Shown: positions 8,311 through 16,024 of the stretch, one piece after another
Layout: each line of letters begins with the position of its first letter
Position numbering within the stretch: the stretch's first letter is position 1
Origin: Dactylosporangium sucinum
Lineage (GTDB): Bacteria; Actinomycetota; Actinomycetes; Mycobacteriales; Micromonosporaceae
NCBI RefSeq assembly: GCF_014647515.1
Contig: NZ_BMPI01000009.1
Span: 1-64,000 of the forward strand
Length of the DNA stretch: 64,000 nucleotides
Direction: 5' to 3'
The notes under the pieces: model-generated
What the model saw: only the letters and a program-made list of their open reading frames with translations
The model's database searches: none
What the model was told of the DNA's origin: nothing
Program-made: the position numbers and the translations under genes

Positions 8311-8826
8311 ATGGACGACGCCGAGACCGTTGCGGCCATGGCCGCGCTGCGCGACCTGGCCGCGCGGGTCCGCCGGCTGGAGCGCCTGGAGCTCGCCCGC
8401 GGCCTCCTGCACGCCTACGCGGCCGCCGTCGACACCCGGTCGGTCGAGGCGGTCACGGCCCTGTTCCACGAGCGGGCCGTCCTGCGCAACCCGCGCGGCA
8501 CGTTCACCGGCGCGGCGCAGATCGCCGAGGCCTTCCGCGCCGCGTGGGATCTCGACCCGTCGCGGAAGCGGCACTTCGTCGCGAGCCCCGGCCTCAGCGC
8601 CGAGAGCGACGACGTCGTCGCCGCCGCGGCCCACTTCCACTTCGTCGGCCGCGATCCCGCCCGTTCGGTGATCGGCTGGGGCGAATACCACGACCGGATC
8701 GACGTGTCGGGTCAGCGGCCCTTGTTCCTATCGAAGACAATCACCGTGCACCTGTCGACGGACCTCGCAGCGGGCTGGACGTCGGACCCGGAACCCGGTA
8801 ACACGGAGTCACCGGATCCGGCGTAA
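8311..8826 (+). CDS. SnoaL-like / nuclear-transport-factor-2 fold protein
   Basis: A 171-residue protein with the SnoaL-like fold: an N-terminal helix pair (RRLERLELARGLLHAYAAAVD), then VEAVTALFHERAVLRNPRG and GAAQIAEAFRAAW, the alternating helix-strand pattern of a cone-shaped pocket used by aldol cyclases, dehydratases and hydroxylases. A GGGAGG ribosome-binding site precedes the ATG. It is the first gene of the catabolic island, 42 bp ahead of the FCD regulator and probably co-transcribed with it. The reaction is not predictable from the fold alone. Confidence 0.75.
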   Translation: MDDAETVAAMAALRDLAARVRRLERLELARGLLHAYAAAVDTRSVEAVTALFHERAVLRNPRGTFTGAAQIAEAFRAAWDLDPSRKRHFVASPGLSAESDDVVAAAAHFHFVGRDPARSVIGWGEYHDRIDVSGQRPLFLSKTITVHLSTDLAAGWTSDPEPGNTESPDPA

Positions 8827-8831
8827 CGATG

Positions 8832-8848
8832 GTAATGTTTGCCATGGA
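8832..8848. promoter_or_regulatory. island motif copy 2 (upstream of FCD regulator)
   Basis: GTAATGTTTGCCATGGA, 11 of 17 matches to the copy at 24678-24694. It overlaps a palindrome, ATGGTAA-TGT-TTGCCAT (8829-8845), with one mismatched pair, centred about 30 bases before the FCD regulator start. The position suits autoregulation. Confidence 0.45.
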
Positions 8849-8868
8849 ATTGTGACGCTGGAGGAGCG

Positions 8869-9633
8869 ATGCATCCGATGATGAGCCCGCCCGCAAACGG
8901 GGGCCACCGCCCGCAGAAGGCAGCCATGCTCCTCGCCCAGCGGATCATCCGCGACGTGCAGTATGAGCGACTCAAGCCCGGCGACCACCTCGAGCCCGAG
9001 CGCACCATGCTGGAGCGCTACGAGACGGGCCGCGGCACGCTGCGCGAGGCGCTGCGCTTCCTGGAGTTCCAGGGCGTCATCGTGATCAAGCCGGGCCCGC
9101 GCGGCGGGCCGATCCTCACCGATCCCAACGCCTCCCACCTCGCCAGCACGCTCGTGCTGCTCATGCAGCTCAAGCAGGCACCGTTCCGCAACATCGTCGA
9201 GGTCCGCACCGCGCTGGAGCCGATGATCAGCCGCCTCGCCGCCGAGCGGATCTCGGACGAGTCGCTGGCCGAGCTCGGCGGCACCATCGACCAGATGCGC
9301 GACCACCTCGACAACCAGGACCTGTTCCTGGAGGCCAACCAGCGCTTCCACGACATCATCGCGTGGTCGTCGGGCAACACCCTGTTCGGCTACATCGTCG
9401 ACTCGCTGCTGGGCATCCTCGACGGCACGGTCATCGGCATCGAATACCCCAGCCCGCGCCGCGCGGCGATCGTCAAGGCGCACGACGAGATCTACCACGC
9501 GCTGATGTCGCGCGACCCGCAGGCCGCCGAGGACCGCATGCGCGACCACATCAACGAGTACGTGAAGTATGCCGAGCTGAAGTTCCCCGAGGTGATGGAC
9601 CACGTGATCCGCTGGGACCGGACCATCACCTGA
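8869..9633 (+). CDS. GntR/FadR-family regulator with FCD domain
   Basis: A 254-residue regulator. The N-terminal winged HTH runs from about residue 15 to 80 (LAQRIIRDVQYERLKPGDHLEPERTM, then RGTLREALRFLEFQGVI). The C-terminal FCD effector domain contains EVRTALEPMISRLAAERI, NQRFHDIIAWSSGN and a final helix with EDRMRDHINEY; its histidines and aspartate usually bind a metal and a carboxylate effector. The ATG at 8869 follows GGAGG. As the first regulator of the island, with a motif copy in front of it, it is the best candidate for controlling the island. The effector is probably an acid or acyl-CoA pathway intermediate (inference). Confidence 0.88.
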   Translation: MHPMMSPPANGGHRPQKAAMLLAQRIIRDVQYERLKPGDHLEPERTMLERYETGRGTLREALRFLEFQGVIVIKPGPRGGPILTDPNASHLASTLVLLMQLKQAPFRNIVEVRTALEPMISRLAAERISDESLAELGGTIDQMRDHLDNQDLFLEANQRFHDIIAWSSGNTLFGYIVDSLLGILDGTVIGIEYPSPRRAAIVKAHDEIYHALMSRDPQAAEDRMRDHINEYVKYAELKFPEVMDHVIRWDRTIT

Positions 9634-9659
9634 CGGTGGCGGCCCGGCCCCGCGCGCGG

Positions 9660-10082
9660 TCAGGCCGGCAGCCAGACGTGCCCGCGGCCGGTGACCGGCC
9701 GCCGCTCCCCCTGCACGAACGCGATCTCGACCTCGACCTCGGTGCCCGGCCGGCCGTCGGGCGCCGCGGCCGGCGTCACGCGGCCGACCGTGCCGGTCAC
9801 CTCGAGCGGCTCGCCGCAGAGCACGAAGTCGTGCAGCTTCACCGGCCCGATCCGGCGCAGCACCGCGGCGGGTCCGGCCCACTCCAGCAGCAGCCGGTCG
9901 ATCATCGTGAAGACGAACATGATGTCGGCGTAGGCGGCCGGGGCGCCGCCCTCGCGGGCGGCCTCGTTGTCGATGTGCGTCGGCGCGAAGTCGCGGTTGG
10001 CGCCGGAGACCATGATGAGCCGCTGCAGCGACAGGAACATCGACAGCGGGCCGACGGCGGCTCCCACGGCGGGCGCGGTCAC
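9660..10082 (-). CDS. MaoC-like hydratase, catalytic small subunit
   Basis: A 140-residue hot-dog fold protein. NRDFAPTHIDNEAAREGG carries the aspartate-histidine pair of (R)-specific enoyl-CoA hydratase 2 and MaoC enzymes. The GTG at 10082 overlaps the stop of the preceding gene by four bases. That neighbour encodes a second hot-dog protein lacking this pair, so the two should form a heteromeric hydratase like the ChsH1/ChsH2 subunits of steroid side-chain degradation. It would hydrate an enoyl-CoA. It ends the operon that starts at the solute-binding protein gene. Confidence 0.8.
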   Translation of the reverse strand: MTAPAVGAAVGPLSMFLSLQRLIMVSGANRDFAPTHIDNEAAREGGAPAAYADIMFVFTMIDRLLLEWAGPAAVLRRIGPVKLHDFVLCGEPLEVTGTVGRVTPAAAPDGRPGTEVEVEIAFVQGERRPVTGRGHVWLPA

Positions 10083-10573
10083 GACGCGCTCCCGAACGGC
10101 GTGTAGCTGTAGATCGAGGTGCGCTCGACCGCGACGAGCGTGCCGTCCTGCCGGTGGAACTCCAGCTCGAAGTCGACGTAGACGCCCTCGCCGACCCGCG
10201 TCGTCTTCGGCGTCGTGCGCACGATGCGGTAGGTGGTCTCGATCCGGTCGCCGATGCGCAGCGGCGCCAGGAACTCCAGGTCGACGCTGGTGGTCACCAT
10301 CTCGGTGCCGGGCAGGTCGAGCTTCGTCCACATGAACGGCGGGAGCGCGCCCGGGGGCAGCGGTTCCTGGCCCGGCTCCCAGTAGGCCGGCATCGCCGCG
10401 GTCAGCAGCATCGACCACGGCGCGATGACCGAGTCGTGGCCGTGCGCGCGGGCCGTGGCCTCGTCGCTGTAGAGCGGGCAGCGCATCTCGTGCGCCTCGA
10501 CGTACCGCCGGATCGCCGAGGCCGAGATCTCCTCCGCGCCGACCGTCTTGGCGACCACCTCACCCGGTGTCAT
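10079..10573 (-). CDS. MaoC-like hydratase, FAS1-type N-terminal-domain subunit
   Basis: A 164-residue MaoC_dehydrat_N-type protein (SASAIRRYVEAHEM, APWSMLLTAAMPAYWEPG, LDLEFLAPLRIGDRIETTYRI). This domain usually shapes the acyl-binding tunnel and lacks the catalytic Asp/His, which are found in the next gene. It overlaps the CoA-transferase stop upstream and the catalytic subunit downstream by four bases each, so a 1:1 complex is likely. It may handle bulky acyl-CoAs, as split MaoC enzymes do in steroid catabolism (inference). Confidence 0.8.
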   Translation of the reverse strand: MTPGEVVAKTVGAEEISASAIRRYVEAHEMRCPLYSDEATARAHGHDSVIAPWSMLLTAAMPAYWEPGQEPLPPGALPPFMWTKLDLPGTEMVTTSVDLEFLAPLRIGDRIETTYRIVRTTPKTTRVGEGVYVDFELEFHRQDGTLVAVERTSIYSYTPFGSAS

Positions 10574-11778
10574 CCCACCACTCCCTCGTCGTGCAGCGCC
10601 CGGATCGTCTCCGGGTCGTAACCGAGTCCGGCCAGGACCGTGTCGCTGTGCTCCCCCACCGCCGGCGCGAGCGCCACCGGACCCACCGGCTGCCCGTCGA
10701 ACTGCACCGGGTTCGACACGAGCGCGAACGCCGCGTCGCCCGCACCCGCGAAGCCGAGGTAGCCGTTGGCGACGACCTGCGGGTCGCGCACCGTCTCGGC
10801 GGCGGTCTGCACCGGCGCCCACGGGCCCTCCATGCCGTCGAGGGCGGCCCGCCACTCGTCGAGCGTGCGCGTGGCGAACACCGCTTCGAGCTCGTCGACG
10901 CACGCCTTGACGTGCTGCGCGCGGACCTCGGCGGTGGCGAAGCGCGGGTCGGCGGCCAGGTCGGGCCGGTCGATGCGGCGGCAGAAGTCGTGCCAGTAGC
11001 GGTCCGGCTCGATGAAGACCAGGTACAGCCAGCGGCCGTCGCGCGTGCGGTAGCTGTTGGTCAGCGCGCCGTGCGCGGGATCGTACCGGCCGGTGGCGTG
11101 CAGGATCTCGGAGTCGTAGTACGCGGCCGACAGGTTCGGCCCGAGCATCCACAGCGCCGCCGACAGCAGCGACACGTCGACCACCGACGGCTGCCCGGTG
11201 CGCTCCAGCTTGAACAGCGCGCCCGCGATGCCCGCCGCGAGGTTGAAGCCGGCCTGGAGGTCGACCAGGCCGGGCGGCATGGCCGGCGGCTCGTCCGCAC
11301 CGAACGCCATCATCTGCTGGACCATGCTGGGCCGGGCCCAGCCGGCCGAGATGTCGTAGCCGCCGAGGTCGGCGTCGGGCCCCTTCGGACCCTGCCCGGT
11401 CGCCTTGGCGTAGACCAGCCGCGGGTTGACCGCGCGCAGGTCCTCGACGTCGACGCGCAGCTTGCGCCGGGCCGGGGCGAGGAAGTTGGTGAGGAACACG
11501 TCGGCCGACTCGACCAGCCGCAGCAGCACCTCCCGGCCGCGCTCGGCGTGCAGGTCGAGGGCGACGCTGCGCTTGCCGCGGTTGGGCAGGTGGGTCATGG
11601 TCAGCGCGGCCGGCTCGTCCGCCGACGGGGTGAACCGCACCCGGCGCTGGGGGTCGCCGCTGGGATGCTCGATCTTGATGACGTCCGCGCCCCACTCGGC
11701 GCACACCGCGCCGCAGGACGGAACCATCGTCCAGGTGGACAGCTCCACCACCCGGACGCCGTTCAGTACGTCGTACAC
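10570..11778 (-). CDS. CaiB/BaiF (family III) CoA transferase
   Basis: A 402-residue family III CoA transferase: NGVRVVELSTWTMVPSCG at the N-terminus, ADVIKIEHPSGDP, KRSVALDLHAERGRE, and the catalytic aspartate at residue 173 in GLVDLQAGFNLAAGI. It moves CoA between carboxylic acids through an aspartyl-CoA intermediate. It starts four bases after the VOC gene and overlaps the MaoC subunit gene, so transferase and hydratase are co-expressed. The substrate is unknown; the pairing with MaoC resembles itaconate or mesaconate pathways but also steroid clusters. Confidence 0.88.
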   Translation of the reverse strand: MYDVLNGVRVVELSTWTMVPSCGAVCAEWGADVIKIEHPSGDPQRRVRFTPSADEPAALTMTHLPNRGKRSVALDLHAERGREVLLRLVESADVFLTNFLAPARRKLRVDVEDLRAVNPRLVYAKATGQGPKGPDADLGGYDISAGWARPSMVQQMMAFGADEPPAMPPGLVDLQAGFNLAAGIAGALFKLERTGQPSVVDVSLLSAALWMLGPNLSAAYYDSEILHATGRYDPAHGALTNSYRTRDGRWLYLVFIEPDRYWHDFCRRIDRPDLAADPRFATAEVRAQHVKACVDELEAVFATRTLDEWRAALDGMEGPWAPVQTAAETVRDPQVVANGYLGFAGAGDAAFALVSNPVQFDGQPVGPVALAPAVGEHSDTVLAGLGYDPETIRALHDEGVVG

Positions 11779-11782
11779 GTCC

Positions 11783-12493
11783 TCACCGTCCTGTCTCGAT
11801 CGTGGTGCGCTGGGCGCGGTGGTCCCGCCACTCCCACTCGCCGGCGAGGACGCCGTCGACGGAGACGCCGGGAACCGGCGGGAGGTCCGGGCTCTGCGCG
11901 AGCTGGATGACGCATCCCTGGGTACTGCGCGGGCTGAGGTACGCCTCGTGCCACTCGGGTGCGCTGCGGTCGACGTCGACCACCTTGAGCCCGCCGCGGT
12001 CGAGGCCGTCGATGGTGGCGGTCAGGTCGTCGGTGAAGAACGTGAGGTGGTGCATGCCGCCGCCGCGGGTCTCCAGGAACTGCCTGATCGGGCCGTCCTG
12101 GACCGGCTGGAGCAGCTCGACCTTGCCGCCGCCGGCGAAGGTGTAGTGCAGGCTGTGCACGCCGAGTCCACTGTGGAGGCCGCCGGAGACGAGCGTCCCG
12201 CCGAGCGCGTCGCCGTAGAGGGCGGCGGCCGCGCGCAGGTCGCCCACCACGAGCCCGACGTGGTCGAGGCGCACCCCGGCCGGCAGCGAGGCCGCCGCGA
12301 GCGCCGGGTCGACGATGCCGGCCTCCCAGGCGAACTCGCCGAGCAGCGCGGCGATGCGCTCGCCGAGGATCGACAGCACCCCGGCGTCGCCGAGCTCGCC
12401 GAGGCGGGCGCGCATCCGCTCGACCGCCTGCCAGGCCTGCACGGTCGCCGCCTGCAGCCGTTGCGTGGCGTCCGTCGCGGTGTCGTCAGCCAT
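11783..12493 (-). CDS. VOC-fold (glyoxalase / methylmalonyl-CoA epimerase-like) protein with N-terminal helical extension
   Basis: A 236-residue protein. Residues 1-70 are helical and not part of the VOC fold. From residue 73, VRLDHVGLVVGDLRAAAALYG begins a vicinal-oxygen-chelate domain whose likely metal ligands are His in LDHVG, Glu in KVELLQP, His in GMHHLTFF and Gln in GCVIQLAQ, a set close to methylmalonyl-CoA epimerase. It overlaps the ligase gene by eight bases. Epimerisation of a 2-methyl acyl-CoA would suit the island, but a dioxygenase or lyase is possible. Confidence 0.7.
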   Translation of the reverse strand: MADDTATDATQRLQAATVQAWQAVERMRARLGELGDAGVLSILGERIAALLGEFAWEAGIVDPALAAASLPAGVRLDHVGLVVGDLRAAAALYGDALGGTLVSGGLHSGLGVHSLHYTFAGGGKVELLQPVQDGPIRQFLETRGGGMHHLTFFTDDLTATIDGLDRGGLKVVDVDRSAPEWHEAYLSPRSTQGCVIQLAQSPDLPPVPGVSVDGVLAGEWEWRDHRAQRTTIETGR

Positions 12494-13856
12494 TGGTCGC
12501 TCCTGCCATCCGCACGGCCCGGTCGTCGCGCCAGCGCCGGGACTTGAACTGCTGGACGGGCATCTGCCGCACGTCGACCACCGAGATGTCGACCGTGATG
12601 CCGACGGCCCGCTTCACCGCGTGCCGTAGCCGCTCCGGCAGCGCCGCCGCGGACTCCGGCGGGGTGCCGGACTCCAGCGCGATCGTCACGTCGACGGACT
12701 CGCGGCCGCGGTCGTCGCTGTAGATCCGGCCGCGGTAGTCGACCACCGGCGAGCGCAGCAGCACCGCGTCGATCGCGTCCGGCCAGACGTTCATGCCGCG
12801 GATCTTCATCATGTCGTCGACCCGGCCGATGGTGCCGGCCGCGTAGCAGGACAGCGGGCGGCCGCAGCCGCACGAGCCGGGCTCCAGCAGTTGGACCTTG
12901 TCGGCCATCCGGAAGCGGATCGTCGGCTGGGCGCTGGGCCGCAGCATGGTCACCACGATCTCGCCGGTCTCGCCCGGGCCGACCGGGTTGCCGTCGGGGT
13001 CGAGGACCTCGATCCAGCAGCGGTGGTCCAGGCCGTGCAGCAGCGCGTGCCGGGCGGTGCCGTCCTCGTCGAGGCGCACGGCGCCCCGCTCGCAGGTGCA
13101 CATCGCCACGCCGAGGGTCTGCGTGGCGCCCCAGCCCTCGCAGACCGTCGCCCGCCAGAAGGTCGCGACGTCGTGGGCCCAGGCCGGGCCGTAGGGCTCG
13201 CCGGACAGGAAGATCGCCTTCAGCGACGGCAGGTCCCGGGCCGGGTCCAGCCCGGCTTCCCGGGCCTCCAGGGTGAGCCGGTGCACGTAGGAGGGCGTGC
13301 CGGACAGGCCGGCACAGGCGAAGCGCTGCAGGTCGCGCAGCCGGTCGGCGGTGCTGCCGGCGAACGCGTTGATCGGCACGAGGCCGGCCGCGGCGCAGGT
13401 CTCCTGGAAGTAGGGCCCGGCCATGGTCTGGCCGTACGGGATGGTCAGCATGAGCCGGTCGCCCGGCACCAGGCCGCCCCAGAGGTACTCGTAGGCGCCG
13501 GGGATACCCAGGCCGGCCAGGTCGTGGCTGCCCCGCGGGTAGATCTCCCGGCCGACGCCGCTGGTGCCGCTGGTCAGGTGCAGCTGCCGGACCGTGGGAT
13601 CGGCCGGCTCGGCACCGCCGCCGGGCAGCGTCTCCTGGAACTCCAGCAGGTCGAGCTTGGTCACCGTGGGCACGTGCCGCCGCACGTCGTCGAGCGTCCG
13701 GAGGCGCTCGGGCCGCAGGTCCGTGCGGGCGTAGCGCCACCGGTGCAGCGGCGACGTCTCGGCCGCGCGCCGCACCGCCGCGACGGCGGCCCGCTCGACG
13801 AAGCCGAGCAGGTCGGCCCGGCTCATCCTCTCGATGACCGGATTGGCAACGGGCAT
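12486..13856 (-). CDS. phenylacetate-CoA ligase-like adenylate-forming enzyme
   Basis: A 456-residue member of the PaaK branch of AMP-forming ligases. The phosphate-binding loop is LTSGTSGVGREIY, the adenylate site is GWGATQTLG, and a cysteine-containing strand, GSCGCGRPLSCY, precedes the C-terminal domain with KIRGMNVWPDAID. It should convert a carboxylic acid to its acyl-CoA. The ATG at 13856 is chosen because AAGGAG precedes it; the frame stays open upstream. The loop lacks the usual lysine after the glycines, which is common in PaaK relatives. It follows the solute-binding protein gene after a strong hairpin. Confidence 0.85.
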   Translation of the reverse strand: MPVANPVIERMSRADLLGFVERAAVAAVRRAAETSPLHRWRYARTDLRPERLRTLDDVRRHVPTVTKLDLLEFQETLPGGGAEPADPTVRQLHLTSGTSGVGREIYPRGSHDLAGLGIPGAYEYLWGGLVPGDRLMLTIPYGQTMAGPYFQETCAAAGLVPINAFAGSTADRLRDLQRFACAGLSGTPSYVHRLTLEAREAGLDPARDLPSLKAIFLSGEPYGPAWAHDVATFWRATVCEGWGATQTLGVAMCTCERGAVRLDEDGTARHALLHGLDHRCWIEVLDPDGNPVGPGETGEIVVTMLRPSAQPTIRFRMADKVQLLEPGSCGCGRPLSCYAAGTIGRVDDMMKIRGMNVWPDAIDAVLLRSPVVDYRGRIYSDDRGRESVDVTIALESGTPPESAAALPERLRHAVKRAVGITVDISVVDVRQMPVQQFKSRRWRDDRAVRMAGATNG

Positions 13857-13883
13857 TGGCGTCGGCTCCTTCGACGGTGGCGG

Positions 13884-13922
13884 CCGGTGGTGCCCGTGCG
13901 CGGGGAACACGGGCACCACCGG
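13884..13922 (-). terminator. intercistronic stem-loop between binding-protein and ligase genes
   Basis: Positions 13884-13898 and 13908-13922 are perfect 15-base reverse complements around a nine-base loop. The hairpin lies in the 85-bp gap after the binding-protein gene and before the ligase gene, both on the minus strand. No U-run follows, so it may be a partial terminator or an mRNA-stabilising element that lets the binding protein be made in excess. That role is inferred. Confidence 0.6.
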
Positions 13923-13941
13923 GCTCGGCTCGGGCGGCAGG

Positions 13942-15117
13942 TCAGTTGCCGTACCCCTTGATCGGGACTTCCTTGTCGTCGCGCCACTCGATCAGCAGAC
14001 CGGGCGCCTGCGAGACGTTGTCCTTGTACTGCAGCTTGCCCAGCGCACCGCTGAACCCGGCCGCGCCGACCTTCTGCAAGGCCTTGTTGATCGCCTCGCG
14101 GTTGGTGCTGTTGGCCTCCTTCAGCGCCCGGGCCAGGAACCACACCTCGTCGTAGGCGGCGGCGGCGTAGTTGTTCGGCAGGGCGTTGAACATCTTCTGG
14201 TAGCGGTCGACGAAGTTCTTCGCCTCCTGGGTCTCGACCAGGTTGCTGAAGTTCGTCGGCCACACCACGCCGTAGCCCTGCTCCTTGAGCGGGTTGACGG
14301 CGCCCGCCATGCCGATGGAGCCGGCGATGATGCCGGTGAAGTTGGCCCGGCGCAGCGCCAGGACGATGGCGTTGTTGGCGGTACCGGAGGCGAGCACGAC
14401 GACGGCGTCGGGGTTCTTGGCGACCACCTTGGACACCACGCCGGAGGCGTCGGTGGCCGACGTGGGCGAGGCCTCCTTGGCCACGATGTTCAGCCCGGCC
14501 GCCTGGGACGCCTGCGGCCAGACCGAGTCGGCCCACTTCTGGGTGCTGGAGACGTCGGAGTTGTAGATGACGGCGACGTTCTTGGCGTTCTTGTCCCGCA
14601 GGTACTCGGCCTGCCAGTGGAAGTACTGGTCGGCGGGCGGCGTCGCGGCCCAGACGTACTGGCTGCCCTGGGCGAACTCGCCGCTGCTGGACAGGTAGAT
14701 CATGGGCACCTTGGCCCGCTCGGCGAGCGGCGCCTCGGCGGCCACCACGGTCGACAGGATCGAGCCGAGCACCACGCTGGCGCCGGACTGGATCGCCTGG
14801 TTGAGCAGCGCGACGCCCTGGGCGGGCTGGCTGCCGGTGTCCTTGAAGTCGATCTCCAGCTTGGAGCTGCCGAGGAAGCCGCTGCTGTTGATCTCCTCGA
14901 TCGCGACCTTCTGGCCGTTCTCACTGGCCTTGCCGGCAGGGCCGGCGAAGCCGGTGGTCTCCGAGATCGCGACGACCTTGACGGTGGCGGGAAGGCCGCC
15001 GCCGGCACTGTCGCCACCGCCCGAATCGCTGCCACAGCCGGCGAGCACGAGCGTGACCGCGGCACCGAGGGCGACGAGCGCCCGGGGCCGCCGTGTGAGT
15101 CTGTCGAAGCTGTCCAC
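13942..15117 (-). CDS. ABC transporter substrate-binding lipoprotein, Liv (branched-chain amino acid/amide) type
   Basis: Extracytoplasmic receptor of the type I periplasmic-binding fold. The leader ends in a lipobox, VTLVLAGC, so the mature protein is lipid-anchored. It continues with VKVVAISETTGFAGPAGKASENG, NGQKVAIEEINSSG and FKDTGSQPAQG, the standard start of this family. The GTG at 15117 has GAGGA eight bases upstream; an ATG at 15132 is the alternative and has no clear ribosome-binding site. In catabolic islands such receptors usually bind aromatic or aliphatic acids, not amino acids. Two motif copies lie upstream. Confidence 0.9.
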   Translation of the reverse strand: MDSFDRLTRRPRALVALGAAVTLVLAGCGSDSGGGDSAGGGLPATVKVVAISETTGFAGPAGKASENGQKVAIEEINSSGFLGSSKLEIDFKDTGSQPAQGVALLNQAIQSGASVVLGSILSTVVAAEAPLAERAKVPMIYLSSSGEFAQGSQYVWAATPPADQYFHWQAEYLRDKNAKNVAVIYNSDVSSTQKWADSVWPQASQAAGLNIVAKEASPTSATDASGVVSKVVAKNPDAVVVLASGTANNAIVLALRRANFTGIIAGSIGMAGAVNPLKEQGYGVVWPTNFSNLVETQEAKNFVDRYQKMFNALPNNYAAAAYDEVWFLARALKEANSTNREAINKALQKVGAAGFSGALGKLQYKDNVSQAPGLLIEWRDDKEVPIKGYGN

Positions 15118-15160
15118 GAGAACCGTCCTCATCGTTGAGCACCCGGCGGCCTATCTAGAC

Positions 15161-15178
15161 CTATGATTCGCATCATAG
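15161..15178. promoter_or_regulatory. island motif copy 3: near-perfect 18-bp palindrome
   Basis: CTATGAT-TCGC-ATCATAG: seven-base arms are perfect reverse complements and only the central four bases break symmetry. It is centred about 52 bases before the binding-protein start, in the position of an operator or activator site. This is the most symmetrical copy of the family and best defines the likely dimer-binding site. Confidence 0.65.
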
Positions 15179-15212
15179 AGTTGGCAGTGACGGCCGGGCA
15201 ATGGTAAGTCGT

Positions 15213-15229
15213 CGTAAGATGCGCATAGA
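15213..15229. promoter_or_regulatory. island motif copy 4 (second site before the binding-protein gene)
   Basis: CGTAAGATGCGCATAGA. It shares the 12-mer GATGCGCATAGA exactly with the copy at 24678-24694, almost 9.5 kb away, and the 9-mer GCATAGATT with the copy before the amidohydrolase. It lies 52 bases from the palindrome at 15161, about five helical turns, which would allow two dimers on one face of the DNA. Confidence 0.55.
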
Positions 15230-15268
15230 TTTTGCCGCCGCCGAGGCCCGCCGGTGGGCGGGGCGCAC

Positions 15269-16024
15269 TCAGCGGGCGACGGGCTCGTCCGGGGTGTCAG
15301 AGGTGTCAGAGGTGTCGAGGTCCACGAAACCGCTGAGGCTGCCGACGCCGGACTTGATCCGGCCCGTCGTGTCCACCTCGGTGATCTCGCCACGCTCCAT
15401 GACGATGGCTTTCGTGGCCAGCTCCTGGGCCATGGCCGCGTTCTGCTCGACCATGAGCACGGCGATGCCGGAGGCGGCGATCGACTGCACCGTGGTCATC
15501 ACGATGTCGACCGCGACCGGCGCCAGGCCCATGGACGGCTCGTCCATCATCATGAGCTTCGGCGAGCTCATGAGGGCCCGGCCGAACGCGAGCATCTGCT
15601 GCTCGCCGCCGCTGAGCAGCCCCGCCTGCCGGTTGCGGCGCTCGGCCAGCACCGGGAACCGGTCGTAGATGTCGCTCAGCAGCTTCGCCTTGTCCTGCGT
15701 GGACGTGCGCGCGTACGCGCCGATCAGCAGGTTGTCCTGCACCGACAGCGGGCTGAAGATCCGCCGGCCCTCGGGCACCAGCGCGATGCCGGCCCGGCTG
15801 ATCCGGTGCGTGCGCCAGCGGGTGATGTCGGTGCCGTCGAACATCACCCGGCCGCCGGCCTTGGGCACCAGCCCGGCCACCGAGCGCAGCAGCGACGTCT
15901 TGCCCGCGCCGTTCGGCCCGAGCACGACCACGATGTCGCCGTCGCCGACCGAGCCGGAGAAGCCCTGCACGGCGGTGACGGCCCCGTAGCGGACCACCAC
16001 GTCGGAGATCTCAAGCAGCGGCAC
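15269..16024 (-). CDS. livF: Liv-type ABC transporter ATP-binding protein LivF
   Basis: A 251-residue ATPase. Walker A is LGPNGAGKTSL, the signature is LLSGGEQQMLAFGRAL, Walker B is LMMMDEPSMGLAP and the switch histidine is replaced by Gln in MVEQNAAMA, which is normal for LivF. The GTG at 16024 follows GGGAGGGG and overlaps livG by 14 bases. The C-terminus ends in a short acidic repeat (DTSDTSDTPDE) beyond the usual end. It powers uptake together with LivG, LivH and LivM. Confidence 0.93.
   Translation of the reverse strand: MPLLEISDVVVRYGAVTAVQGFSGSVGDGDIVVVLGPNGAGKTSLLRSVAGLVPKAGGRVMFDGTDITRWRTHRISRAGIALVPEGRRIFSPLSVQDNLLIGAYARTSTQDKAKLLSDIYDRFPVLAERRNRQAGLLSGGEQQMLAFGRALMSSPKLMMMDEPSMGLAPVAVDIVMTTVQSIAASGIAVLMVEQNAAMAQELATKAIVMERGEITEVDTTGRIKSGVGSLSGFVDLDTSDTSDTPDEPVAR

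Noticed and set aside
11783-12493. Bleomycin-resistance protein label for the VOC gene
   Set aside because: The ligand set and the operon with CoA enzymes fit an epimerase-like protein better; a resistance role has no support.
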